This document shows, in pieces, positions 55,896-63,236 of a DNA stretch of 64,000 nt. Position 1 is the first letter of the stretch, and the number at the start of each line of letters is the position of its first letter. This stretch comes from Streptomyces sp. A012304 (GTDB taxonomy: Bacteria; Actinomycetota; Actinomycetes; Streptomycetales; Streptomycetaceae). Location: assembly GCF_026008495.1 (NCBI RefSeq), contig NZ_BQUN01000128.1, positions 3,474-67,473 on the forward strand, read 5' to 3'. Under the pieces are notes generated by a model, which searched no databases, was not told the DNA's origin, and saw only the letters and a program-made list of their open reading frames with translations. Made by a program: the position numbers and the translations under genes.

Positions 55896-56572
55896 GCGCG
55901 CGCCTCCTCGCGCACCGGTCGCAGCCCCGGCCGCACACCGCAGGCGCGGACGTCCGTGTACGCGGCGGTGAAGGAGCCCTCGTAGCCGAACAGCGGGCCG
56001 AAGTACCGGTTGACCACCCGGACCCTGATCCGGAAGCGGCCCGCGGCGTCGTCGTACGACTCCCGCACCTCGGCCGTGGCCCCGATCAGCTCGGGCACGC
56101 GCGCGTCCACCGGGCCTTCCCGGAAGCGGTGCTCCCCGGAACGGATCAGCAGCGAGCCGTCCGGCTCGGCACGGAAGTGCAGGTCGGTCGCGAGGTGCTG
56201 GTGGGTGCCCAGGTAGTCGAGTATGCGGTCGCCGCGTGGGCCGAGCACCATCTGGGCGTCGAACCGGCGGGCCCGGCCGGGCAGATCGAAGGTACGCACG
56301 AAACTCACCGTCTCACGGCCGAAGGTGTCCGTGTACGGCACGTTCTCGATCACGAAGGGCACCTGGCGTCCCGCGCGCGGGACGAGGATGTTGCGGGTGC
56401 CGCCCAGCGCCAGGAACGGCTTCACGAACGCCGGTCCGTGCCAGATGCGGTCCATCACGCCCCGCCCCACGCAGGCCAGACCGCTCTCCAGCCCCACTGA
56501 GAAGCGCTGCCGCAGCCGTGGGTGCAGACGGTCGAAGTCGGCCCCCATCGCCGTACGGAAGATCGACGTCAT
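55892..56572 (-). CDS. DUF4166-domain protein
   Basis: 226 residues: FRTAMGADFDRLHPRLRQRFSV at the start and GRETVSFVRTFDLPGRARRFDAQM, HLATDLHFRAEPDGSLLIRSGEHRF in the middle are typical of DUF4166 (often fused to oxidoreductases). Start overlaps the SRPBCC gene stop (ATGA), and stop overlaps the tetR start. Probably binds a lipid or hydrophobic ligand; function unknown. Confidence 0.8.
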   Translation of the reverse strand: MTSIFRTAMGADFDRLHPRLRQRFSVGLESGLACVGRGVMDRIWHGPAFVKPFLALGGTRNILVPRAGRQVPFVIENVPYTDTFGRETVSFVRTFDLPGRARRFDAQMVLGPRGDRILDYLGTHQHLATDLHFRAEPDGSLLIRSGEHRFREGPVDARVPELIGATAEVRESYDDAAGRFRIRVRVVNRYFGPLFGYEGSFTAAYTDVRACGVRPGLRPVREEARA

Positions 56573-57321
56573 CGCGGGTCCTCCAGGGTGTGCAGCAGAC
56601 GCGGGGCACGCGTGCGTGCCGGTGGGGTGCGCAGACAGCGCCGGGCCGCCGGCGTGCCGGACAGGGGTGCCTTGAACAGAGCCAGGCACACCAGGACACT
56701 CAGCAGCAGCGGGCAGAGGTACGCCGTGGACGCCGCGAACGGGCCGAGCAGGAGCAGCAGGGACTCCCGGCCGAGACCGGTGCAGGCGAGGGCGACGACG
56801 AGGACGCGGACGGCCAGCTCGGCGAGCCAGTTCCGCAGCGCGCGCTCCGGGGTGATGCCCCGCTCCAGCCACAGCCGCAGCCGGTCGAAGGACCAGGCCG
56901 TCGCCCAGCCCATCAGCGGCCGGAAGACCAGCCGGTCGGCGACCGCGCCGAAGACGCCCCAGCGGGGTCGGTAGTCGTAGCCGGTGAGGAAGCGGACGCC
57001 GTCGCCGTCCGGCACGTATCGCCAGTAGCCGCTGCCCTCGGCGAGCAGCGACAGCGGATGCGGGGAGGCGAAGCGCAGGGCGGAGGTGCGCGTGCCGTCG
57101 GGCCGCTGCCGTTCCCCCGCCGAGACACCGGTTCCGGCGACCGTGAGGAACGGCAGCACGCGCGTGGCGTACCGGAACCGCTGCGGCTCGCCCTCCGTGC
57201 GCGGGAGATAGGCAATCTCGGTGAAACGCAGGTCCCAACGCTGGTGCTGTTTGGGCTCCTGTGTACGGGTCCACAGGTCGTCCAGATCGGCGCGGATGCG
57301 CGCCTCTATGTAGAGCCCCAT
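56569..57321 (-). CDS. SRPBCC-type protein with membrane segments
   Basis: 250 residues: N-terminal START/SRPBCC-like domain (LYIEARIRADLDDLWTRTQEPKQHQRWDLRFTEIAYLP) to about 175, then two hydrophobic stretches in the C-terminal part (AVRVLVVALACTGLG, STAYLCPLLLSVLVCLALF), and an Arg-rich tail. ATG at 57321 after GGGGGAAT; the frame continues upstream across the operators but is not coding. First gene of the DUF4166-tetR operon. Confidence 0.8.
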   Translation of the reverse strand: MGLYIEARIRADLDDLWTRTQEPKQHQRWDLRFTEIAYLPRTEGEPQRFRYATRVLPFLTVAGTGVSAGERQRPDGTRTSALRFASPHPLSLLAEGSGYWRYVPDGDGVRFLTGYDYRPRWGVFGAVADRLVFRPLMGWATAWSFDRLRLWLERGITPERALRNWLAELAVRVLVVALACTGLGRESLLLLLGPFAASTAYLCPLLLSVLVCLALFKAPLSGTPAARRCLRTPPARTRAPRLLHTLEDPR

Positions 57322-57346
57322 CTCATTCCCCCAGGTCGAGGCGGTA

Positions 57347-57407
57347 TTGAGCGATCGCTCAAACTCTCTGGGCGGGACAGTACACCCGTTTGAGCGATCG
57401 CTCAAAC
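57347..57407. promoter_or_regulatory. Twin palindromic operators and promoter
   Basis: TTGAGCGATCGCTCAA at 57347-57362 and the 20-bp perfect palindrome GTTTGAGCGATCGCTCAAAC at 57388-57407, centres 43 bp apart (about four helical turns). On the minus strand TTGAGC inside the distal palindrome, 17 bases, TACTGT (57382-57377) form a -35/-10 pair, so regulator binding would cover the promoter. The shape is typical of TetR operators. Confidence 0.85.
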
Positions 57408-57503
57408 GGGTGACGGGGGTGGGGTTTTCGCCGAGGGCCGGAGGGCTAGCCTCATCGGGACCGATCAAGCCGCCCGGCGGGCGGGCAGACGGACGGAGGC
57501 GAA

Positions 57504-58526
57504 GTGGCAGGGCGGCGCGGGCCGGTATCCATGGGCAGGGCGATCACGGCGATCGCCCTCGCGGCGACGTTGTCGGCGGCGGGCGGCGCCGACGCGCCCA
57601 CGCGCGCGGGGGGCGTGGAGAGACACGGATGCGGGCTCGCGCCGGGGACGCTCACCGTGGCCGACCTGCCCGCCGGTGCCTCGGTGCTCGAGTGCGCCGC
57701 CGTCGGACGTCTCGTCACCCACGGCGGCGCCGGAGTGACCGTCCCCGAGCCCGGCACGAAGGTCAGCGTCGACGCGCTCACGGTCGACGGCTCGCGGCAC
57801 GGCTTCACCCTGGCGGTCGCCGAGGACGGCACGGTCTCCTACGACCTGCCGCACGACACCGGCACCACCGAGCCCGGCCACGCGCACGCGCAGGCCCCCG
57901 CCGCCGGCCCGGTCGCCGGCGCCCGGGCCGCCTGCGCCGACAGCTCCTACGCCGTGGCCGACCACAAGGAGTACGGCACCTACGACTGGTGGATCGGCGA
58001 CGACGCCCTGCCCGGCGGCATCTCCCGGGCAGAGGCCGGACGCGCCTTCGGGGACGCCATCAACACCATCATCACCAACCGCAACGACTGCGGGTACGGC
58101 GACGGGGTCGGCGCGCGGGCCGCCTACCACTCCATGACCCACCACGAGGCCGACATCGACCGAGAGGCCCGCTGCCAGGCGCGGGACGGGTTCAGCGTCT
58201 GGGACGCCGGGCCCCTCACCAGCGCGGTCGTCGCCACGACCTGCACCTGGAGCCGCCCGGTCGCCGGCGGCCCGGACTGGCTGAAGGAGGCCGACGTCCG
58301 CTTCAACACGGGCGCGTACACCTTCACCAACAACCCCACCGGCGCCTGCACCAACGCCTACGACATCCGCAGCGTCGCCACGCACGAGGCGGGCCATGTC
58401 TTCGGCCTGGCGCACGTCGGCTCCGGACACGAAGCCCAGACCATGTACACGAACTCGTTCGTGTGCACCACGACCGCGCGGACGCTGGGCAAGGGGGACG
58501 TGCTGGGCCTGCGGGCGATCTACTGA
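57504..58526 (+). CDS. Secreted metzincin-type metalloprotease
   Basis: 340 residues. Arg-rich start and hydrophobic segment (about 1-30) form a signal peptide or anchor. The catalytic zinc motif HExxHxxGxxH is present as THEAGHVFGLAHVG, followed by a Met-turn-like QTMYTNS; both match matrixin-like proteases. The upstream half (about 40-150) shows no known domain. GTG at 57504 after GGAGG; an in-frame ATG at 57531 would still leave the signal segment. Divergent from the SRPBCC operon with the twin operators between. Confidence 0.8.
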   Translation: MAGRRGPVSMGRAITAIALAATLSAAGGADAPTRAGGVERHGCGLAPGTLTVADLPAGASVLECAAVGRLVTHGGAGVTVPEPGTKVSVDALTVDGSRHGFTLAVAEDGTVSYDLPHDTGTTEPGHAHAQAPAAGPVAGARAACADSSYAVADHKEYGTYDWWIGDDALPGGISRAEAGRAFGDAINTIITNRNDCGYGDGVGARAAYHSMTHHEADIDREARCQARDGFSVWDAGPLTSAVVATTCTWSRPVAGGPDWLKEADVRFNTGAYTFTNNPTGACTNAYDIRSVATHEAGHVFGLAHVGSGHEAQTMYTNSFVCTTTARTLGKGDVLGLRAIY

Positions 58527-58610
58527 GCCCCGGCGCCCGGCGCCACGGGCCGGGCCCGGTGCCGGGTGCATGGCCTCCGGTCGGCCCATGGACCGAAAGA
58601 CGAGACGGGG

Positions 58611-58639
58611 CTGACCGGGATATGACCGGCGGGTAGGGT
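58611..58639 (+). promoter_or_regulatory. Promoter of the MarR gene, probably leaderless
   Basis: CTGACC (58611-58616), 17 bases, TAGGGT (58634-58639). The start GTG is at 58648, so a transcript beginning 7-9 bases after -10 would start at or next to the start codon. Confidence 0.6.
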
Positions 58640-58647
58640 CTGGTGCC

Positions 58648-59157
58648 GTGCCGAAGCCGCTCAGCCTTCCCTTCGACCCCATCGCCCGCGCCGACGAACT
58701 CTGGAAGCAGCGCTGGGGCAACGTGCCCTCCATGGCCGCGATCACCTCGATCATGCGCGCCCACCAGATCCTGCTCGCCGAGGTGGACGCGGTGGTCAAG
58801 CCGTACGGGCTGACGTTCGCGCGCTACGAGGCGCTGGTGCTGCTGAACTTCGCCAAGGCCGGCGAGCTGCCGATGTCGAAGATCGGCGAGCGGCTCATGG
58901 TCCACCCCACGTCCGTGACGAACACCATCGACCGCCTCGTGCGCTCCGGACTGGTCGACAAGCGCCCCAACCCCAACGACGGCCGGGGCACCCTCGCCTC
59001 CATCACCGACAAGGGCCGTGAGGTCGTCGAGGCCGCCACCCGCGACCTGATGGCGATGGACTTCGGCCTCGGGGTGTACGACGCCGAGGAGTGCGCGGAG
59101 ATCTTCGCGATGCTGCGACCGCTGCGGATCGCCGCGCACGACTTCGAGGAGAGCTGA
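58648..59157 (+). CDS. MarR-family regulator
   Basis: 169 residues, winged helix (LTFARYEALVLLNFAKAGELPMSKIGERLMVHPTSVTNTIDRLVRSGLVDKR) with wing segment PNDGRGTLASIT. The N-terminus (LPFDPIARADELWKQRWG) is that of MarR proteins found with acyl-CoA enzymes. It is encoded 1 kb upstream of icmA and is a candidate to bind the palindrome at the icmA start. No ribosome site is visible, in line with a leaderless mRNA. The gene ends in a tandem repeat. Confidence 0.88.
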   Translation: MPKPLSLPFDPIARADELWKQRWGNVPSMAAITSIMRAHQILLAEVDAVVKPYGLTFARYEALVLLNFAKAGELPMSKIGERLMVHPTSVTNTIDRLVRSGLVDKRPNPNDGRGTLASITDKGREVVEAATRDLMAMDFGLGVYDAEECAEIFAMLRPLRIAAHDFEES

Positions 59158-59215
59158 CGGGCTTCGAAGAGAGCCGACCGGCTTCGGGGACAGCCGACCG
59201 GCTTCGAAGAGGGCC
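59136..59215 (+). repeat. 20-bp tandem repeat, three clear copies and one degenerate
   Basis: Units at 59156-59175, 59176-59195 and 59196-59215 (consensus GACCGGCTTCGAAGAGAGCC) and a degenerate copy at 59136-59155 inside the last codons of the MarR gene. The period of 20 is not a multiple of 3. A recent replication-slippage expansion is likely. Confidence 0.8.
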
Positions 59216-59260
59216 GACCCGGCGCAAGATCTACCGGAACGGGTGGTTACGCTCGACGGC

Positions 59261-59599
59261 ATGAAGAAGAGCGTGCTGACCCGCTACCGCGTCATGGCCT
59301 ACGTCACCGGTGTGCTGCTGGTCCTGCTGACCCTGGGCGTGATCGCCAAGTACCTGCTCAAGATGGACGGCGCGGAGAGCTTCACCAGCGTTGTGGGCAT
59401 CGCGCACGGCTGGCTGTACGTGGTCTACCTGGTCTTCGCCTTCGACCTGGGCTCCAAGGCGAAGTGGCCGGTCGCCCGCCAGCTGTGGGTGCTGCTGGCC
59501 GGAACCATCCCGACCGCCGCCTTCTTCGTCGAGCGCAAGGTCAGCCGCGAGCTCGAGGCCAGTATCGCCGAGGGTTCCCCCGCGGTCGCCAAGGCCTGA
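59261..59599 (+). CDS. DUF3817 membrane protein (second copy)
   Basis: 112 residues, three membrane segments, with SVVGIAHGWLYVVYLVFAF...KAKWPVARQLWVLLAGTIPTAAFFVERKV aligning with the copy at 54397-54744. ATG at 59261; the ORF extends upstream to 59243. No clear ribosome site. Function unknown. Confidence 0.82.
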   Translation: MKKSVLTRYRVMAYVTGVLLVLLTLGVIAKYLLKMDGAESFTSVVGIAHGWLYVVYLVFAFDLGSKAKWPVARQLWVLLAGTIPTAAFFVERKVSRELEASIAEGSPAVAKA

Positions 59600-59643
59600 G
59601 TCCGACCGCCGTACGGCACGCGTGCGGCGGTCTGCCATCGACA

Positions 59644-59665
59644 TTTAGTTGGACGTCCTAGTAAA
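59644..59665. promoter_or_regulatory. Palindrome at the icmA start
   Basis: TTTAgttGGACGTCCtagTAAA: the centre GGACGTCC is perfect and the outer TTTA/TAAA also match, with two mismatched positions per arm. It ends 9 bases before the icmA ATG, and the -10-like TAGTAA (59659-59664) lies within it, so binding would block transcription start. Confidence 0.65.
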
Positions 59666-59673
59666 TTTGAAGC

Positions 59674-61374
59674 ATGGACGCTGACGCCATCGAGGAGGGC
59701 CGCCGACGCTGGCAGGCCCGGTACGACGCCGCGCGCAAGCGCGAGGCGGACTTCACCACGCTCTCCGGAGACCCGGTGGAGCCGGTGTACGGGCCCCGGC
59801 CCGGCGACACGTACGACGGGTTCGAACGGATCGGCTGGCCCGGGGAGTACCCCTTCACCCGCGGGCTGTATCCGACCGGCTACCGCGGCCGCACGTGGAC
59901 CATCCGGCAGTTCGCCGGGTTCGGCAACGCCGAGCAGACCAACGAGCGGTACAAGATGATCCTCGCCAACGGCGGCGGGGGCCTGTCCGTCGCCTTCGAC
60001 ATGCCGACCCTCATGGGCCGCGACTCCGACGACCGCCGCTCGCTCGGTGAGGTCGGGCACTGCGGGGTCGCCATCGACTCGGCGGCCGACATGGAGGTGC
60101 TGTTCAAGGACATCCCGCTCGGGGACGTCACCACCTCGATGACGATCAGCGGGCCGGCCGTGCCCGTCTTCTGCATGTACCTCGTCGCCGCCGAGCGCCA
60201 GGGCGTCGACCCCGCCGTCCTCAACGGCACGCTCCAGACCGACATCTTCAAGGAGTACATCGCGCAGAAGGAGTGGCTCTTCCCGCCCGAGCCGCACCTG
60301 CGGCTCATCGGTGACCTGATGGAGTACTGCGCGAGCGGCATCCCCGCCTACAAGCCGCTGTCCGTCTCCGGCTACCACATCCGCGAGGCGGGCGCGACGG
60401 CCGCGCAGGAGCTGGCGTACACGCTGGCGGACGGCTTCGGGTACGTCGAGCTGGGGCTCAGCCGCGGGCTGGACGTCGACGTGTTCGCGCCCGGGCTCTC
60501 CTTCTTCTTCGACGCGCACGTCGACTTCTTCGAGGAGATCGCCAAGTTCCGTGCGGCGCGGCGCATCTGGGCGCGCTGGATGCGGGACGTCTACGGGGCG
60601 AGGACCGAGAAGGCGCAGTGGCTGCGGTTCCACACGCAGACCGCGGGTGTCTCGCTGACGGCCCAGCAGCCGTACAACAACGTGGTGCGTACGGCGGTGG
60701 AGGCGCTCGCGGCCGTGCTCGGCGGGACCAACTCCCTGCACACCAACGCCCTCGACGAGACGCTGGCGCTGCCGAGCGAGCAGGCGGCGGAGATCGCGCT
60801 GCGCACGCAGCAGGTCCTGATGGAGGAGACCGGCGTCGCCAACGTCGCGGATCCGCTGGGCGGTTCCTGGTACGTCGAGCAGCTGACGGACCGGATCGAG
60901 GCCGACGCCGAGAAGATCTTCGAGCAGATCAAGGAGCGGGGGCTGCGGGCGCACCCCGACGGGCGGCACCCGATCGGACCGGTCACGTCCGGGATCCTGC
61001 GGGGGATCGAGGACGGGTGGTTCACCGGTGAGATCGCGGAGTCGGCCTTCCGGTACCAGCAGGCATTGGAGAAGGGCGAGAAGAAGGTCGTCGGCGTCAA
61101 CGCGCACACCGGGTCGGTGACCGGGGACCTGGAGATCCTGCGGGTCAGTCACGAGGTGGAGCGCGAGCAGGTGCGGGTGCTCTCCGAGCGGCGGGCGGCG
61201 CGGGACGAGGACGCGGTGCGGGGTGCCCTCGCGGGCATGGTGGAGGCGTCCCGGTCCGGTGCCAACATGATCGAGCCGATGCTGGTCGCGGTGCGCGCGG
61301 AGGCGACGCTGGGGGAGATCTGCGACGCGCTGCGGGAGGAGTGGGGCGTGTACACGGAGCCGGCCGGGTTCTGA
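59674..61374 (+). CDS. icmA: Isobutyryl-CoA mutase large subunit
   Basis: Interconverts isobutyryl-CoA and butyryl-CoA with adenosylcobalamin, together with the small B12-binding subunit IcmB encoded elsewhere. 566 residues, the length known for Streptomyces IcmA; there is no C-terminal B12 domain. Phe80 in TIRQFAGFG and Gln198 in EYIAQKEW are the specificity residues of isobutyryl-CoA mutases; methylmalonyl-CoA mutases have Tyr and Arg there. Other family motifs are intact (GGGLSVAFDMPTLMGRDSD, SGYHIREAGATAAQELAYTLADG, GGTNSLHTNALDE). ATG at 59674, with a palindrome immediately upstream. The role is valine and butyrate metabolism and supply of polyketide precursors. Confidence 0.94.
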   Translation: MDADAIEEGRRRWQARYDAARKREADFTTLSGDPVEPVYGPRPGDTYDGFERIGWPGEYPFTRGLYPTGYRGRTWTIRQFAGFGNAEQTNERYKMILANGGGGLSVAFDMPTLMGRDSDDRRSLGEVGHCGVAIDSAADMEVLFKDIPLGDVTTSMTISGPAVPVFCMYLVAAERQGVDPAVLNGTLQTDIFKEYIAQKEWLFPPEPHLRLIGDLMEYCASGIPAYKPLSVSGYHIREAGATAAQELAYTLADGFGYVELGLSRGLDVDVFAPGLSFFFDAHVDFFEEIAKFRAARRIWARWMRDVYGARTEKAQWLRFHTQTAGVSLTAQQPYNNVVRTAVEALAAVLGGTNSLHTNALDETLALPSEQAAEIALRTQQVLMEETGVANVADPLGGSWYVEQLTDRIEADAEKIFEQIKERGLRAHPDGRHPIGPVTSGILRGIEDGWFTGEIAESAFRYQQALEKGEKKVVGVNAHTGSVTGDLEILRVSHEVEREQVRVLSERRAARDEDAVRGALAGMVEASRSGANMIEPMLVAVRAEATLGEICDALREEWGVYTEPAGF

Positions 61375-61391
61375 GCCGTCGGGGCCGCTGC

Positions 61392-61425
61392 GCGCCGGCC
61401 TGGGCGCCGGTGCGCAGGCCGGCGC
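61392..61425 (+). terminator. Terminator after icmA
   Basis: GCGCCGGCCTG pairs with CAGGCCGGCGC (11 bp, 12-base loop), between the icmA stop and the converging tetR gene. Confidence 0.75.
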
Positions 61426-61440
61426 CCGTCGGCCCAGGAC

Positions 61441-62049
61441 TTAGCCCAGGCCGGAGAGCAGGATCCGGGTGAAGCCCCGTACCCACTCCTCGTCCGCCGG
61501 TTCCGCGCTCACCAGGGTCCTGTGCACCACCGCGCCCGCGACCATGTCGAAGATGAGGTCAACCGTACGGGTGGATTCCGAGGGGTCGGTCTCCGGGGGG
61601 AGTTCGCCGCGCGACTGGGCGCGGGCGCGGCCCTCCAGCACCAGACCCTTCTGGGGTTCGACGATGGAGGCGCGGATGCGGTCGCGCAGGGCGTCGTCGC
61701 GGGTGGCCTCGGCGATCACCGCCATCAGGCCGCTCCTGGCCTCCGGGCGGGCGAGGATCGCCGCGAACTGGAGGACCACGCCCTCTATGTCGGCGGCGAG
61801 GCTGCCGCGGTCGGGGAGTTCGAGTTCGCCGAAGAGTTCGGCCACCGCGTCGACGACGAGTTCGTTCTTGCCGGCCCAGCGGCGGTAGAGGGTGGTTTTC
61901 GCAACCCCGGCGCGCGTCGCCACGTCTCCCAGGGTGAGCTTGGACCAGCCCTGCTCGACCAGAGCCTCCCGCGTCGCGGCCAGGATCGCGGCGTCCGCGG
62001 CGGCGCTGCGCGGACGGCCCGCGCGGGCGGCAGGGGTGCGGCTCTGCAT
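61441..62049 (-). CDS. TetR-family regulator
   Basis: 202 residues: Ala/Arg-rich N-terminal arm (TPAARAGRPRSAAADAAIL), HTH (LVEQGWSKLTLGDVATRAGVAKTTLYRRWAGKNELV), ligand domain with the family C-terminal part (TetR_C). ATG at 62049; the frame to 62271 crosses the promoter. The palindrome at 62133-62149, in the divergent region towards the thioredoxin gene, is its likely operator. Confidence 0.9.
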   Translation of the reverse strand: MQSRTPAARAGRPRSAAADAAILAATREALVEQGWSKLTLGDVATRAGVAKTTLYRRWAGKNELVVDAVAELFGELELPDRGSLAADIEGVVLQFAAILARPEARSGLMAVIAEATRDDALRDRIRASIVEPQKGLVLEGRARAQSRGELPPETDPSESTRTVDLIFDMVAGAVVHRTLVSAEPADEEWVRGFTRILLSGLG

Positions 62050-62132
62050 TCTTCGACCATATCCGGGGAAAGCAGGGTCGCAGTGAGGGAGATCACCGGG
62101 GAGTCGGCCCGCGGACAGCCCTCGGAGCATTA

Positions 62133-62149
62133 CGCTACGACGCGTAGCG
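62133..62149. promoter_or_regulatory. Operator-like palindrome between tetR and thioredoxin genes
   Basis: CGCTACG-ACG-CGTAGCG, 7 bp perfect arms, 84 bases upstream of tetR and 113 upstream of the thioredoxin-like gene. Confidence 0.6.
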
Positions 62150-62261
62150 AAAGCTTGTGGCGGACGTCCGCAGGCGAGCGATCCCCCGGCGCGGGGTGGG
62201 GACCCGGCGCACATTTCGGATCGCTTTTCACGCACACGCGGGAACGGGGGAGGATAGACGC

Positions 62262-63236
62262 ATGCAGCCACGGAACATGTCCATGAGCGGAGTCGTCGAC
62301 CTCGCCGCGGTGAAGGCGGCCCAGGAGGCCAAGGCGAAGGCGGAGCAGGCGCGGGCCGAAGCCGCCCGGCAGGGCGGGACGGGGGCCGTGTCGCCGGCCG
62401 ACCTCGTGATCGACGTCGATGAGGCAGGGTTCGAGCGGGACGTCCTCCAGCGGTCCGCCGAGGTGCCCGTCGTCATCGACTTCTGGGCCGAGTGGTGTCA
62501 GCCCTGCAAGCAGCTGAGCCCGGTGCTGGAGCGGCTCGCCGTCGAGTACGACGGGCGCTTCCTGCTGGCCAAGATCGACGTCGACGCCAACCAGATGCTG
62601 ATGCAGCAGTTCGGGGTCCAGGGGATCCCGGCCGTGTTCGCCGTCGTGGCCGGGCAGGCGCTGCCGCTCTTCCAGGGCGCGGCCGGTGAGGCGCAGATCC
62701 GGCAGACCCTCGACCAGCTGGTGCAGGTCGCCGAGCAGCGCTTCGGGCTGACCGGCCTGACCGTCGACCCCGACGCCGAGCCCGGCGGCCCCGCCCAGGC
62801 CCAGGCCGTGCAGGCCGGCCCGTACGACGCCCTGCTCGAAGCCGCCGTACAGGCGCTGGACGCCGGTGACTTCGGCGGCGCGGTGCGCGCGTACCAGAAC
62901 GTGCTCGCGGACGACCCGGGCAACACCGAGGCCCGACTCGGGCTCGCGCAGGCCGAGTTGCTCCAGCGGGTGCAGGGCATGGACCCGCAGCAGGTGCGCA
63001 AGGACGCCGCCGAGAAGCCGAAGGACGCGCAGGCCCAGATCGCCGCCGCCGACCTCGATCTGGTGGGCGGTCATGTGGAGGACGCGTTCGGGCGGCTCAT
63101 CGAGACCGTGCAGCGCACGGCCGGTGAGGAGCGGGACGCCGTACGGCTGCGGCTGCTGGAGCTGTTCGAGGTGGTCGGGCCCGAGGACCCGCGGGTGACC
63201 GCGGCGCGGCGGGCGCTGGCGCGGGCCCTTTTCTGA
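62262..63236 (+). CDS. Thioredoxin-like protein with TPR tail (YbbN/CnoX type)
   Basis: 324 residues. An Ala/Lys/Glu-rich helix (about 14-40), a thioredoxin domain (about 48-155) with active site WCQPC (canonical WCGPC), and a C-terminal TPR-like domain (about 185-324; YDALLEAAVQALDAGDFGGAVRAYQNVLADDPGNTEARLGLAQAELLQR). This is the YbbN/CnoX layout, a redox-linked holdase chaperone; E. coli YbbN lacks the Cys pair that is kept here. ATG at 62262 after GGGGGAGG. I see no SigR motif upstream, although thioredoxin genes are often SigR targets. Confidence 0.9.
   Translation: MQPRNMSMSGVVDLAAVKAAQEAKAKAEQARAEAARQGGTGAVSPADLVIDVDEAGFERDVLQRSAEVPVVIDFWAEWCQPCKQLSPVLERLAVEYDGRFLLAKIDVDANQMLMQQFGVQGIPAVFAVVAGQALPLFQGAAGEAQIRQTLDQLVQVAEQRFGLTGLTVDPDAEPGGPAQAQAVQAGPYDALLEAAVQALDAGDFGGAVRAYQNVLADDPGNTEARLGLAQAELLQRVQGMDPQQVRKDAAEKPKDAQAQIAAADLDLVGGHVEDAFGRLIETVQRTAGEERDAVRLRLLELFEVVGPEDPRVTAARRALARALF

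Noticed and set aside
61441..62271. Longer tetR start at 62271
   Set aside because: It would span the palindrome at 62133-62149 and add 74 residues with no TetR similarity; ATG at 62049 gives the standard length.
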